A stretch of DNA of 39,944 nt from the IMG/VR virus record IMGVR_UViG_3300042465_001970, positions 1 through 39,944 of that record; one strand, given 5' to 3'. Positions 7,892 to 15,887 of the stretch are shown one piece after another. Position 1 is the stretch's first letter. Every line of letters begins with the position of its first letter. This DNA comes from a virus. Below the pieces are notes generated by a model. The model was given only the letters and a program-made list of their open reading frames with translations. It did not search any database and was not told where the DNA came from. The position numbers and the translations under genes were made by a program.

Positions 7892-9424
7892 TCACATAAA
7901 TTGATTAGCTATTGCATCGATCTGGTCAGGATCATAGGCAGACACGCTGCCGCCTTCTGCAAAAGGAATTTGATACTGCACTTGGCCTGATGGCTTACCA
8001 CGCTTAGGAACGTTTATGTTGGCGTTCAACTGACCAGGTCCCACTTTGCCAGACCATCCTGCGTTGTAACCTAGCACGTCACTGCCTTGAGGAGTTTTCA
8101 CTCCTTGTATGCCAAGCATTGCACGACCTTCAGCTAATGGAATTGAACCATTGAGCATGCCGACAAAAACATCTTTTGCGTCAAGAGGCTTTTGCACCAT
8201 TGCGTTAACATTTACATCGCCAAGATTGACGTTGTAGTTTGCTGCAAGAGACTTCATCAACTGGTCTTGTTGGCCTTGAGTCATGCGGTTCATGTCAAGG
8301 CCTGCACTAAAGTTACCGCCTGCAGTACGAGTACCAAGGCCTAAGCCTAAATTAGAAACAGAGTCTTCTCTGTTAGGTGCCATCTGTTTCATTGCGTGTT
8401 TGTAAAGACGCAATGCATCTGGGTTTTCGCTAAACTCAATATCAGGTGCAATTACTTCACCGCCTTCAGCATAACCGCGCGGTGCGTCAATGCTGTTCAT
8501 AATCTCATCCACTTGAAAAGGATCGTAGGCTGACACGCTGCCACCTTCGGCATAAAGTTTAGTGCGACCTTTAATGTCTTTTGGTTCTAGCTGTCTTGCT
8601 TTGGTTATCATCGGCGGGTTCTTGCCTGTTCCCAAAGTGGAATGCCCATAACCATATCCAGAAAATGGATCTGCAAGTATCATTTCCAAATGAGGTTCTT
8701 TGCCTGTTTGAACTGCACGCTTTGAGCCGTAATATTCGCCAACTTTACGTTGAGGCGTAACGAATACCATGCCAGCATCAGTTCCTGCTTTGACTGCATC
8801 GTAGTCGCCTGTGTAGCCACGATAAAAACCTTGCAGCATCTTTTGTTCTTTGATTACGTCGGCTAATTCGTCTGCACCTTTGGCGGTACGACTAACTACT
8901 CGAGTCATACCTCCAACTATAGGTATCATCCCTAGGCTTGACAATGCCATGCCGAGCTTGTCGTCTTCACGCCTAGCACGTTCAAAGTCTCTAGCGCTTA
9001 GTGCTGTGCCTACGCCCGGAATAAAGCCTGCGGCAAGGTCAGCGGCAGTCTCACCTGTGGTCATATCTTTTGGTGAATCTAATGAAAGCATCTTCTTTAA
9101 AGACTTCAAGACACCTTCTTTTTCTTTGACCTCAACAGAACCGCCATCAGCCCATTTGACTTTGTTAGCCCAGTACGCAGCACTAGCTGGTCCTTTAGCA
9201 ATATTGGCTGAATGCCGTGCCTTAAATGATGCACGCTTTGCCTTCATGCGGTCAGACTCACCTTCTTTAGGTTTGCCTGCAGTACTTGCACCTTGTTGAC
9301 CAAAACGGATAATCTTCTCCTTGCCATCTACCTTAGTCTTCACAATGTGCGACTTGGTCGGGTGGCTTGGAGTGCGCCTAGGTTGGTTCAAAGGCAGACT
9401 ATCTTTGTCAACAGGTTTTGTCAT
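7892..9424 (-). CDS. Multidomain virion-type protein with DUF6321-like, pretoxin-like and ART-like segments
   Basis: The 510-aa product reads as a mosaic. Residues about 14-92 (RRTPSHPTKSHIV ... IIRFGQQG ... ARHSANIAKGPASAAYWANK) match the small phage family DUF6321. Residues about 125-190 (AADLAAGFIPGVGTALSARD ... LGMIPIVGG) resemble the hydrophobic pretoxin modules that precede toxin domains in polymorphic toxins. Residues about 198-250 (FYRGYTGDYDAV ... GMVFVTPQRKVGEYYG) resemble the start of an ADP-ribosyltransferase fold, with Y-R-G, F-V-T and Y-Y positions; a catalytic Glu was not identified. Residues 350-495 are beta-rich. Four A-(D/E)-GG-x-V motifs occur at about 92, 292, 319 and 489; two of them lie in a near-exact repeat with AYDP. 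It lies between portal and terminase genes. Virion-ejected effector is a hypothesis. Confidence 0.55.
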   Translation of the reverse strand: MTKPVDKDSLPLNQPRRTPSHPTKSHIVKTKVDGKEKIIRFGQQGASTAGKPKEGESDRMKAKRASFKARHSANIAKGPASAAYWANKVKWADGGSVEVKEKEGVLKSLKKMLSLDSPKDMTTGETAADLAAGFIPGVGTALSARDFERARREDDKLGMALSSLGMIPIVGGMTRVVSRTAKGADELADVIKEQKMLQGFYRGYTGDYDAVKAGTDAGMVFVTPQRKVGEYYGSKRAVQTGKEPHLEMILADPFSGYGYGHSTLGTGKNPPMITKARQLEPKDIKGRTKLYAEGGSVSAYDPFQVDEIMNSIDAPRGYAEGGEVIAPDIEFSENPDALRLYKHAMKQMAPNREDSVSNLGLGLGTRTAGGNFSAGLDMNRMTQGQQDQLMKSLAANYNVNLGDVNVNAMVQKPLDAKDVFVGMLNGSIPLAEGRAMLGIQGVKTPQGSDVLGYNAGWSGKVGPGQLNANINVPKRGKPSGQVQYQIPFAEGGSVSAYDPDQIDAIANQFM

Positions 9425-9585
9425 TTCTTCCTCGCTGCTCGCATGTTGTCTACGAGATTTGGATAAGGACGGCCTGCTTCTTTAGCCATTGCTTTAGCAG
9501 ACGATTTGGCTTTAGATGAGAGAGGCTTGCTCTCGCCAAGACTTTTAGGGCGTGCTTTTTCCCAGACTGGTTTTTTAGGCTGCAT
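9421..9585 (-). CDS. Small basic phage protein with RPYPNLVDNM motif (54 aa)
   Basis: A 54-aa strongly basic frame begins at ATG 9585, inside the end of the terminase gene, and ends in an ATGA overlap with the next gene. It carries AGRPYPNLVDNMRAARKK, a motif I associate with small conserved phage proteins near terminase and DUF6321-type genes. It is probably nucleic-acid binding from its charge. Function is unknown; coupling on both sides supports it as a real gene. Confidence 0.65.
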   Translation of the reverse strand: MQPKKPVWEKARPKSLGESKPLSSKAKSSAKAMAKEAGRPYPNLVDNMRAARKK

Positions 9586-11146
9586 ATGGATTTATCCTCG
9601 GTTTTTGAGTGATGCGAGGCTCGTCAATATCTTTTGCTTGAGGGAGTTCAAACCATCCATCATTCTTGAGATAGATAATAGCCTGCGTAAACGTGTCAAC
9701 ATAGTCATCATGCTCCGCTACTGGGAATTTACCCAGTTGTTTTATGAATGCTGCTGCCCAACTAACGTGTTGGCCAGGGTTCTTGCCTGATTCAGGTATC
9801 CACAACAAACCTAGCTCCAAGGTCGGAGCCGCTTGGTGCGCACGCGATACTTTATCCGCTAATCCTGGATTATAGCCCACAGCAGGCACTTTAGCTAATC
9901 GTAAGTCTTGTAGCAAGGACTGGCCGCTGGCTTTGGCCTCGACAAGGATTCGGTCAGGCCGTCTGGCACGCGAGTGAGGTGAGTCTTTGGTCATGCCGCC
10001 GTATTCGGTTGTCCAATCTTTGATGGCTTTTGCACGCAAGTCAGGGTAGCTCAAGTGCTCATCCCATGCATCGATCAGCATGGCATTGCGTTCACCTTTG
10101 TGAGTAAATATGGCCCAGACCGTGCATGCCGTAGGGTCTCCGGTGGTTTTCTCGGTAAAGGCACAGTCATACGACTGCAAGATGTATTCGAATGGCGGCA
10201 GACCTGAGGTTGCAGGCCACATGTTAAAGCAATCGGTCTTGAGAATACCGCCTTGACTAGGAACAGGATCTTGCTGCAACTGACCTGCTGCGCCGTACGA
10301 CCCGAGCAGCTGCTTCAAGTTGGTGATCTCTTTTTTGCCAAAACGTTCAGGGCAGATCAGTTCACCCTTGACTTTGCGTGGATCGTATGGCCCAAGCACG
10401 GTTTTTCTTTCTTTGCCATCCCATTCAGCCGGAATGCAGATGTGTTCCCAACCCTTGATGTCTTCAAGGATGTGGCCGCTGATGTCAAGTTCGTGCAGAC
10501 GCTGCATCACGGTGACCATTGCATCGGTCTTTGGATTGTTCAGACGGGTTGACCACACCATGTCAAACCATTCAAGGTCTGAGTTGCGCATGACCTCAGA
10601 CTGGGCAGCTTGCGCACCGTGAGGATCGTCAAGTATCAAACGGGATCCACCCTCACCAGTTGCCGTGCCGCCGACAGAGGTTGCCAGCCTATAACCGGTT
10701 TTGTCGTTCTCAAACCGCTGCTTGGCGTTTTGGTCACCAGACAGTTCAAACATATGCTTCCACCGGTCTTGATACCAGTTCGATTGCAGCAGACGCCGAG
10801 TCTTCAGGTTATCACGAGTACTGAGGTTGCCTGAATACGAAGCGCACAGAAACTTCTGCTGAGGGTTGACAATCCATTCCCATGCAGGCCACATGACCGA
10901 GACGATGGTTGACTTGGAATGCCGAGGCGGAATGTTGATCAGCAACCGTTTGATGTCACCAGAAGTAATGGCTTCAAGGTGTTCACAGATTGCTTCAATG
11001 TGCCAACTGCCGATAAATGGAATGCTTGGCTCAACAACATGCCAAGATTGTTTGACAAACTCGTATAGATTGCTTTCAGCTTTACGACGAAGCTGTTCCC
11101 TTGTAATCAGCTCACTCAGAGCTTTGTGATCCAAAGGTGCGTTCAT
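9575..11146 (-). CDS. Terminase large subunit (DNA-packaging ATPase/nuclease)
   Basis: This 523-aa protein has the two-domain architecture of TerL. The ATPase half shows the terminase Walker A variant NIPPRHSKST at residues 71-80, Walker B LILDDPHG at 170-177, and a coupling segment around MQRLHELDISGHIL. The nuclease half has the RNase-H-like acidic residues: Asp in SYDCAFTE (about 327), Glu in LVEAKASG (about 403) and Asp in EHDDYVD (about 480-483). It packages DNA into the prohead through the portal and cuts concatemers. The start overlaps the small subunit by ATGA, and the small basic gene overlaps its 3' end by 11 bases. Confidence 0.92.
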   Translation of the reverse strand: MNAPLDHKALSELITREQLRRKAESNLYEFVKQSWHVVEPSIPFIGSWHIEAICEHLEAITSGDIKRLLINIPPRHSKSTIVSVMWPAWEWIVNPQQKFLCASYSGNLSTRDNLKTRRLLQSNWYQDRWKHMFELSGDQNAKQRFENDKTGYRLATSVGGTATGEGGSRLILDDPHGAQAAQSEVMRNSDLEWFDMVWSTRLNNPKTDAMVTVMQRLHELDISGHILEDIKGWEHICIPAEWDGKERKTVLGPYDPRKVKGELICPERFGKKEITNLKQLLGSYGAAGQLQQDPVPSQGGILKTDCFNMWPATSGLPPFEYILQSYDCAFTEKTTGDPTACTVWAIFTHKGERNAMLIDAWDEHLSYPDLRAKAIKDWTTEYGGMTKDSPHSRARRPDRILVEAKASGQSLLQDLRLAKVPAVGYNPGLADKVSRAHQAAPTLELGLLWIPESGKNPGQHVSWAAAFIKQLGKFPVAEHDDYVDTFTQAIIYLKNDGWFELPQAKDIDEPRITQKPRINPYAA

Positions 11147-11622
11147 TCTGTCTTTGCTGCTTTACCAAGCAAGGTTTGCATCTGTGCCAGCTCAGTATCG
11201 CTCAGACCTTTAAGGTCTACGACAGAGGTTTCGATTGCACCGCCGTTCGGCCCGCTGATCTCACTGCGTGCAAGCTTCGGAACATGATACTCGACCACGG
11301 ATTGAAACAGGTTGAATGCCTTCTCAGGGTTTGGCCTGATCTCATAGACCATGTTGCCTTGACCGTCATAAACTTGGTTGCCGTCTTTGTCCAGCATGGG
11401 CTTGCCGTTTGCCACTAGATCAAGCCAACCGGCCAAACGGTGTGCATTGCCATCAACGAACTCGGCAATCGCTGCCTTTGCCGTCAGAGTAATTTTGTTC
11501 TGCGTGCCTGCAGCACGGCCTGAACCGGCAGGACGTGTAGAGCCAGGCTTGGCACCGCCGCCGTTGTTTGAGCCAGGCAAAGCACCTGCTTTTCGCTTCG
11601 GTGCGGGTGTTCGAAGTTCCAT
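11143..11622 (-). CDS. Terminase small subunit (putative)
   Basis: The 159-aa product precedes the large terminase and ends in an ATGA overlap with it, the usual TerS-TerL arrangement. A basic Gly/Pro-rich N-terminus (residues 1-40, ending in GRAAGTQNKITLTAKAAI) is followed by a helical domain with NPEKAFNLFQSVVEYHVPKL, a layout typical of small terminases with an N-terminal DNA-binding extension. The ATG at 11622 has an AAAGGG site upstream; the TTG two codons earlier is a less likely start. It would recognise phage DNA and load TerL. Assignment rests on context and general layout. Confidence 0.75.
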   Translation of the reverse strand: MELRTPAPKRKAGALPGSNNGGGAKPGSTRPAGSGRAAGTQNKITLTAKAAIAEFVDGNAHRLAGWLDLVANGKPMLDKDGNQVYDGQGNMVYEIRPNPEKAFNLFQSVVEYHVPKLARSEISGPNGGAIETSVVDLKGLSDTELAQMQTLLGKAAKTE

Positions 11623-11689
11623 AATCAACCCTTTCGGTCAGATTGTCTATTTTGGATTGTATTGTATCCCTTATTGCGCACGTTTGTAT

Positions 11690-12097
11690 CTATGTCTTGC
11701 TAGGAACCACCACAAAGCGCTTAAGCCAGTCAGGAGGTTGATCACCATAGACGTAGGCCAGCAACATGCTGTAGGCCTCATCTGCTCCCTCGCACACAAA
11801 AACCTCGTAGCCTTTTGCACGCAGCTTGTCGATCACGTCGTTCTGGTTGCTGCTCGTTCTGCCGCCAATCTTCTTCATCTCAATAAACAGACCGTGTTTC
11901 TTTTCACGTGGCTCTGCGAGAAACAGGTCAGGAGCTCCTGCCAAAACCCCTTCCCTTTTCATCTGCGCTGCTACGCGAATGTCTCTTTTACCACCGTTTG
12001 GGATGCTCATAAAAACCAGTTCAGGATGGAAGTTACGCACTCTGGCAACTAGCAAAGTTTGCTCACTGGACTCAGATTTTGTAGGCTTGTTTTTCAT
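11690..12097 (-). CDS. VRR-NUC domain nuclease
   Basis: The 135-aa protein is a stand-alone VRR-NUC of the PD-(D/E)XK superfamily. It has N-terminal E in SSEQTLL, IPNGGKRD (residues about 32-39), AAQMKREGVLAGAPDLFL with the catalytic Asp, GLFIEMKK with the E-x-K pair, then SSNQNDVIDKLRAKGYEVFV. All expected positions are present. In many phages this nuclease is part of a replication module with a VapE-type primase-helicase, DUF2800, DUF2815 and an SNF2 helicase, and those partners are all in this window. Its likely role is structure-specific cleavage during replication or recombination. It is coupled by ATGA to the 69-aa gene upstream. Confidence 0.88.
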   Translation of the reverse strand: MKNKPTKSESSEQTLLVARVRNFHPELVFMSIPNGGKRDIRVAAQMKREGVLAGAPDLFLAEPREKKHGLFIEMKKIGGRTSSNQNDVIDKLRAKGYEVFVCEGADEAYSMLLAYVYGDQPPDWLKRFVVVPSKT

Positions 12098-12303
12098 CGA
12101 GGATCGAGATCGAGTTCATAAAAATCCAACCGGCCACCGGCAGCATATATACTTTTTTGCAAATCTATATATGCATTCCGGCCATCTACTTTATATACAT
12201 TTACTCTATCCTCTATCCTATCTAGTATAAAAGATAAGGAAATCAACAACTTAATCGAGATCGCGTTGAGGATCGAGTTGAGGATAGGATTAGGTTCTGT
12301 CAT
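12094..12303 (-). CDS. Small AT-rich gene between primase and VRR-NUC (69 aa)
   Basis: The 69-aa frame overlaps its upstream and downstream neighbours by exactly four bases (ATGA) on both sides, the pattern of a translated gene in this operon. The product (MTEPNPILNSILNAISIKLL...) matches no family I know. The DNA is much more AT-rich than its neighbours, uses rare-looking ATA codons, and carries direct repeats at both ends. It may therefore be a short coding frame overlying a cis-acting site. Confidence 0.5.
   Translation of the reverse strand: MTEPNPILNSILNAISIKLLISLSFILDRIEDRVNVYKVDGRNAYIDLQKSIYAAGGRLDFYELDLDPR
12099..12277. repeat. Direct repeats flanking an AT-rich core (candidate replication origin)
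   Basis: Two different 10-mers each occur twice. GAGGATCGAG lies at 12099-12108 and 12268-12277, and ATCGAGATCG at 12103-12112 and 12254-12263. Further GGATAG/CTATCC copies lie at about 12205-12225 and 12280-12290. Between them lie about 140 bases rich in TATATA. Repeats flanking an AT-rich core next to the replicative primase-helicase gene are the look of an iteron-type origin. This is inference; coding constraint could explain part of it. Confidence 0.35.
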
Positions 12304-14690
12304 TCTAAAAGATCTTTTTCGTTAGTTTCGTCCAATTTTTGTCGAACAAGAACGTTGACTTCTTCTGCTTCCATTTTTGCCAGATCTTTTATCGCGATCT
12401 TCTTGAACCAGATTTGACACATGCTGCCTTTCCATTTCACAGACCTTTCAAGCTTCATGTAGCCTAGTTTCATGAGCATCTTGTTGAGTGCTTTGCCCTT
12501 AGGAACTTCCGCCTCTTCAACAAAGCTCATAGCCGTTGTGAGATGCTTGCTTGAGAAAATTTCTTTGCTAAAACCGTATCCACCCTCATCAAGCAGAGTC
12601 TTTATAGTCTGAAACTCATCAGATGTGTTTAGGCCAATCATCTGATTTTTAGCAAAAGATGTAGGTGCTTGGCCTTTAGGATTAAACCCTTCAACAGGCT
12701 CAAACTCAAGCAGCCACTTCCTAAGTCCAGGTGCATGGTTAGCAATAGACTCAAATAAACGGCTGAAGTAATTGCTATCAGCCACTTGCCTCAGTTCTTC
12801 CTGATCATTAAAAGGTGTGAACTGAACCCACCACCGACGGTCCGTATCCTCAAGAGGCAAAGCATCGTGATGGTTGGTAAAGGCAATGTAGTTGACCGTG
12901 TTTGGTGCTACGTACTCGTTGACGCCCTTTGGGTGAATGGTGACTTGGTCATTGGTAATGTATGGCTTGATGGTATTCAGAACGTCGTGGCGGTTGTGGC
13001 CAACCATACGAATCTCTTCTAAGACATTGACACATCTGCCTGCTGCCCAACTAGTAAAGCCGGTTCCCAATACGCTAGGAGAAACAATGCCTACGTTGGC
13101 CATGCCCATAACTCCCATCATCAGGTTGCCAAGCACTGACTTACCATCGCCCTCAATGCCTTTGATCAAAGGCGCCCAACGAATCTTAACGCCAGGATTC
13201 TGCACGCAGTAAGCCATCCATGAAGTCATGATCTCAGCAGCGCCAGGCTCAGTCAAGATCATTGCCAAATGACCACGCACAATCTCAATTGCCTCAAGGT
13301 CTCCTTTGCTGTATGCAGCAGGAATGTCAGGAGGGCTGTTTTTGTTGTATTCATTGACACAGGGAACTCCGTTCATCTCGAACAGGTCACCAACGGCAGG
13401 ATAGTAAATGATCTTATCAGGCGTAGGAATGCCCCACAAATCAAGGGCCAAAGTAGCTGCAGAGTCATCACCGGTTAGCCGGTTGAACATAGCACCAAAG
13501 CCTGACTGCGTAACTTTCCTTTTGGTGACTATGTTAAAGAACCGGTCTTCATGTGTGACGTAAACCCAATCCGCTGCCCAGTCAGGCACCCCATCTCTGC
13601 CCTTTGGCTTAATCAGGTTCTTGGCATCTCCAATTGATACAGGAAACTTGAACTCCTTGAACTTGTCTTTGAGGATGTGGGCCAAAACACCACGGCTGAT
13701 GTGGTCAATGCCAAGATCTTCCTTGATTGCATCAACTACCTTTGTTCTCAGGTCATTGATGTCTGTGCAATCCTTGATTTGTGCCTCATACTTTTCAAAG
13801 GTCCTTGTCTGCTCAGCCTTCTTGACTTCACCTGCCTTCTTGATGATTGAGGCCAAGGTGATGGCACCTCCTCCAGTGCCACGCTGCTCACTAAAAGAAT
13901 CCCATTTGGTTTCAAGCTCTTGCCGGTTATAGGTCGATGTGCCTTGACTGGCCTCATCCCAGACTTCCATCCATTTAGGATCACCTGAGCCTTGATGATG
14001 CAGCGCCATGCCAAGCTGCAGCCAATCCTCATAGTTGTCAATGTCACCAAGGAAAGGGATCAACTCCTCATTGACCTTGTCAATGTCCCAGCCGGTCAAT
14101 GGTGGCTTATAGGTTTCTAGGGCACTGACCTGATTGTTTGAGCCAAAATGCCTTTCAACAAACCAGCCAATATCCTGCACCGTGTCTGGCAGCTGACCAT
14201 GACCATTGATCGTATGGCCTGTGACCGTAAAGTAACGGCCATCACGGTAGACCTCAATATTGCCCTTCTTGCCTGAGATGGCAAGATTAGATCTGGTAAA
14301 TAGCTTGATGCCTTTACCTGAAGGGCTAATCTCTGCATAGCCATCGATGCGATCCAATACCTCAGCTGCATCCTGGTTCAGCTCACCATCGACCATGCAG
14401 TCATCCAGGTCAATGCCTTGGAAGTCATCTGATCCATCAATTGTTATGCCTATGCCATCAAACCCGCCCATCAGGTATGCATCCATTGCATCCTCATAGG
14501 TTGTCCATGTAGATGGTGCCGTGCTCTTTGCCATCTTGCCATCGGTCTGGTAAGGCACCTTTTTCCAAGCAATCTCACCATTAGGTTTGGTCTGCGGGAC
14601 CATCTTCCACATAACCCACCGAGGTATGCTTTTCAGCTCTGCAGGTATCTTATTTGGTACAACCGTCAAGACTGTTGGTTTATTTTGCAT
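12300..14690 (-). CDS. Primase-helicase (PrimPol-like, PriCT_2 and VapE/SF3-type ATPase)
   Basis: The 796-aa protein has three parts. Residues about 15-185 form a bifunctional primase/polymerase-like domain: PRWVMWK, GIGITIDGSDDFQGIDLDDC with the metal-binding D-x-D at about 94-96, SPSGKGIKLF, and GNIEVYRDGRYFTVTG. Residues about 200-290 (WDIDKVNEELIPFLG ... YEDWLQLGMALHHQG) are a PriCT_2-type linker. Residues about 470-700 are a VapE/DUF5906-like ATPase with Walker A GIEGDGKS (511-518), Walker B NVLEEIRM (554-561), YIAFTNHHDALPL and a DTDRRWW arginine-finger region. It should unwind the fork and prime synthesis. Unusually, it lies on the late strand beside the terminases while the polymerase is on the other strand. 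Confidence 0.88.
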   Translation of the reverse strand: MQNKPTVLTVVPNKIPAELKSIPRWVMWKMVPQTKPNGEIAWKKVPYQTDGKMAKSTAPSTWTTYEDAMDAYLMGGFDGIGITIDGSDDFQGIDLDDCMVDGELNQDAAEVLDRIDGYAEISPSGKGIKLFTRSNLAISGKKGNIEVYRDGRYFTVTGHTINGHGQLPDTVQDIGWFVERHFGSNNQVSALETYKPPLTGWDIDKVNEELIPFLGDIDNYEDWLQLGMALHHQGSGDPKWMEVWDEASQGTSTYNRQELETKWDSFSEQRGTGGGAITLASIIKKAGEVKKAEQTRTFEKYEAQIKDCTDINDLRTKVVDAIKEDLGIDHISRGVLAHILKDKFKEFKFPVSIGDAKNLIKPKGRDGVPDWAADWVYVTHEDRFFNIVTKRKVTQSGFGAMFNRLTGDDSAATLALDLWGIPTPDKIIYYPAVGDLFEMNGVPCVNEYNKNSPPDIPAAYSKGDLEAIEIVRGHLAMILTEPGAAEIMTSWMAYCVQNPGVKIRWAPLIKGIEGDGKSVLGNLMMGVMGMANVGIVSPSVLGTGFTSWAAGRCVNVLEEIRMVGHNRHDVLNTIKPYITNDQVTIHPKGVNEYVAPNTVNYIAFTNHHDALPLEDTDRRWWVQFTPFNDQEELRQVADSNYFSRLFESIANHAPGLRKWLLEFEPVEGFNPKGQAPTSFAKNQMIGLNTSDEFQTIKTLLDEGGYGFSKEIFSSKHLTTAMSFVEEAEVPKGKALNKMLMKLGYMKLERSVKWKGSMCQIWFKKIAIKDLAKMEAEEVNVLVRQKLDETNEKDLLE

Positions 14691-14904
14691 TTGGCTCTCC
14701 CTTTTCGTACAGGAGGCCGGCTAAAGCCACGATGTTGTTGGCATCAATGTTTCTGAGCCTAAGCTCAATCAGCATAGTCTTGGAGACCAATAAAAGTTTG
14801 CGTGCATCTTCAACGGCTGTGCGCATTTCAGGTGTCATGGAGGCAAGTTCTTCTTGACGCAAAAAGAACAATGCATCGTCATCGTCAGTTTCGTAGTCAG
14901 GCAT
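14680..14904 (-). CDS. Small acidic protein leading the late operon (74 aa)
   Basis: The 74-aa product opens with an acidic stretch (MPDYETDDDDALFFLRQEEL) and continues as two helices. It is the first gene of the minus-strand unit, transcribed from the divergent region at 14905-14985, and its 3' end overlaps the primase start by 11 bases. No family is recognised. Position ahead of the primase suggests a replication accessory or regulator. Confidence 0.6.
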   Translation of the reverse strand: MPDYETDDDDALFFLRQEELASMTPEMRTAVEDARKLLLVSKTMLIELRLRNIDANNIVALAGLLYEKGEPNAK

Positions 14905-14953
14905 GTTATGGGGTTCCTAGAAAGTAGAAAGTGAAAAAAGAAGAGGAATGAAA

Positions 14954-14984
14954 ATTCTAACACAAAAAATAATGTACAATACAT
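14954..14984. promoter_or_regulatory. Divergent early/late control region with overlapping promoters
   Basis: Plus strand: TACAAT at 14975-14980 lies inside the palindrome ATGTA-CAA-TACAT (14972-14984), only five bases before the ATG of the regulator gene, so that mRNA would be leaderless. Minus strand: TAGAAT (plus 14954-14959) is a good -10 for the late unit, with weak TTG-containing -35 candidates in the same palindrome region. A protein bound at the palindrome would affect both directions. Confidence 0.5.
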
Positions 14985-14985
14985 C

Positions 14986-15243
14986 ATGACCTCAAAAAAA
15001 GTTAAACCATTTAAAGCCGAGTGCCGCCAGGCCCTTGACCAGCTGCTTGCCCATTTCGGTACCAAAGCTGAAATGGCTCGTCAGGCAAAGATGAGCAGGA
15101 ACACCGTTTCTTACTGGTTTACCCGCGGTCAGGTCGGCCGTGTGGCAGCCAAGAAGTTCGGTTCTATGAAGGCTCTGCCATTCACAAAAGAGCAACTCCG
15201 GCCAGACATAGCCAATTGGCTGCCTGTGGCTAAACGCAAATAA
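14986..15243 (+). CDS. Cro/YdaS-like helix-turn-helix regulator (85 aa)
   Basis: The 85-aa basic protein has a compact helix-turn-helix at about residues 16-50: ALDQLLAHFGTKAEMARQAK is the first half and MSRNTVSYWFTRGQVGRVAA the recognition half. This is the pattern of Cro/YdaS-type phage regulators (alanine at the turn, N-T-V-x-x-W-x-x-R). It is the first gene of the plus-strand unit and overlies the divergent control region, so autoregulation is likely. TTGTACAAT-type sites recur upstream of six other plus-strand genes or gene groups and are candidate operators for it. No partner repressor is present. Confidence 0.75.
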   Translation: MTSKKVKPFKAECRQALDQLLAHFGTKAEMARQAKMSRNTVSYWFTRGQVGRVAAKKFGSMKALPFTKEQLRPDIANWLPVAKRK

Positions 15244-15263
15244 TTTAAAAAAAACTAAAAAAG

Positions 15264-15315
15264 TTGTGTACGGCTCAAAAAGTGTTGTACAATTATCTCA
15301 CGGCAATAACGCCGT
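15264..15315 (+). promoter_or_regulatory. Promoter/5'-hairpin cassette, copy 1
   Basis: TTGTGT (15264-15269), an 18-base spacer and TACAAT (15288-15293) form the promoter. Seven bases after the -10, ACGGC (15300-15304) pairs with GCCGT (15311-15315) around aataac. A CTCAATGTCGAAAAGGA leader with the ribosome-binding site follows, and the ATG is at 15340. The right promoter arm GTGTTGTACAA is shared with copies 3, 4 and 5. Confidence 0.8.
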
Positions 15316-15339
15316 CTCAATGTCGAAAAGGAAAATACC

Positions 15340-15630
15340 ATGTCAAACATCATCGCTCAACTCACAGCCCGCATCGAAGAATACCGCGCTGAGAACAAAA
15401 ACCCTTGCAAGAACTATGCCACTGAAGCTGCTGCTGAAAAAGCAACTGCTGCAGCTGCTGAAAAAGCAGGCAAGTACTTCGACAGCAACGGCAGAGCACC
15501 ACGCTATGTTGTCTTCTTTATCCCTGCATGGAACCGTTGGGTCGGCTGCATGGACTACTCAGAAATGTTCCAGCGCTCAAGCTGCAACGGCGGCTACCTC
15601 GGCGCTGTCAAGGGCTTTTTTACCTACTAA
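15340..15630 (+). CDS. Alanine-rich early protein of unknown function (96 aa)
   Basis: The 96-aa product has an Ala/Lys/Glu helix (residues 25-48, TEAAAEKATAAAAEKAGKYF) followed by a small aromatic domain (RYVVFFIPAWNRWVGCMDYS). It is the first gene under a promoter/hairpin cassette with an AAGGA site, so early expression is likely. The frame stays open to the next cassette, which begins 10 bases after the stop. No family is recognised; it could be a host-takeover protein, but nothing shows this. Confidence 0.65.
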   Translation: MSNIIAQLTARIEEYRAENKNPCKNYATEAAAEKATAAAAEKAGKYFDSNGRAPRYVVFFIPAWNRWVGCMDYSEMFQRSSCNGGYLGAVKGFFTY

Positions 15631-15640
15631 ATAAAAATAA

Positions 15641-15693
15641 TTGTGCAACGCCTTAAAAAGCGTTGTACAATGTAACCACAGCAATAACGCTGT
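15641..15693 (+). promoter_or_regulatory. Promoter/5'-hairpin cassette, copy 2
   Basis: TTGTGC (15641-15646), a 19-base spacer and TACAAT (15666-15671). The promoter dyad here is nearly perfect: TTGTGCAACGC (15641-15651) against GCGTTGTACAA (15660-15670). ACAGC (15678-15682) pairs with GCTGT (15689-15693) seven bases after the -10, followed by CTCAATGTTGAAAAGGA. Confidence 0.8.
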
Positions 15694-15716
15694 CTCAATG
15701 TTGAAAAGGACTTACC

Positions 15717-15887
15717 ATGAATCAAATGACGAAAGACATAATGGCTTGGCTTAAAGTTGATTTAGAAACAGCTCTTAAAGTTCAAGACGAAATGATGTGC
15801 TCAGGCGTTAGCTTTAGCAATAGCTCAACTGCTGTGTTAAAGCGTTTGGCCAAAGACTGTTTAGCTGTTGTAAAGGAGATGTCATGA
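15717..15887 (+). CDS. Small early protein (56 aa)
   Basis: A 56-aa frame (MNQMTKDIMAWLKVDLETAL...) starts 23 bases after the cassette hairpin with an AAAAGGA site and ends in an ATGA overlap with the peptidase-like gene. It looks like a small helical protein with no recognised family. The cassette, ribosome-binding site and coupling support it as a real gene. Confidence 0.6.
   Translation: MNQMTKDIMAWLKVDLETALKVQDEMMCSGVSFSNSSTAVLKRLAKDCLAVVKEMS

Noticed and set aside
11623-11628. TTG start two codons upstream in the small terminase gene
   Set aside because: The ATG at 11622 has suitable AAAGGG spacing; the TTG would sit almost on the ribosome-binding site.
14986-15243. Evidence for lysogeny from the Cro-like regulator
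   Set aside because: No integrase, CI-type repressor, excisionase or attachment site is visible; a single Cro/YdaS-like protein is also common in lytic phages.
15636-15671. Promoter dyads read as rho-independent terminators of the upstream gene
   Set aside because: The strongest arm pair (copy 2) could fold as RNA, but no T-run follows in any copy and the arms coincide with -35/-10 elements, so promoter/operator is the better reading.
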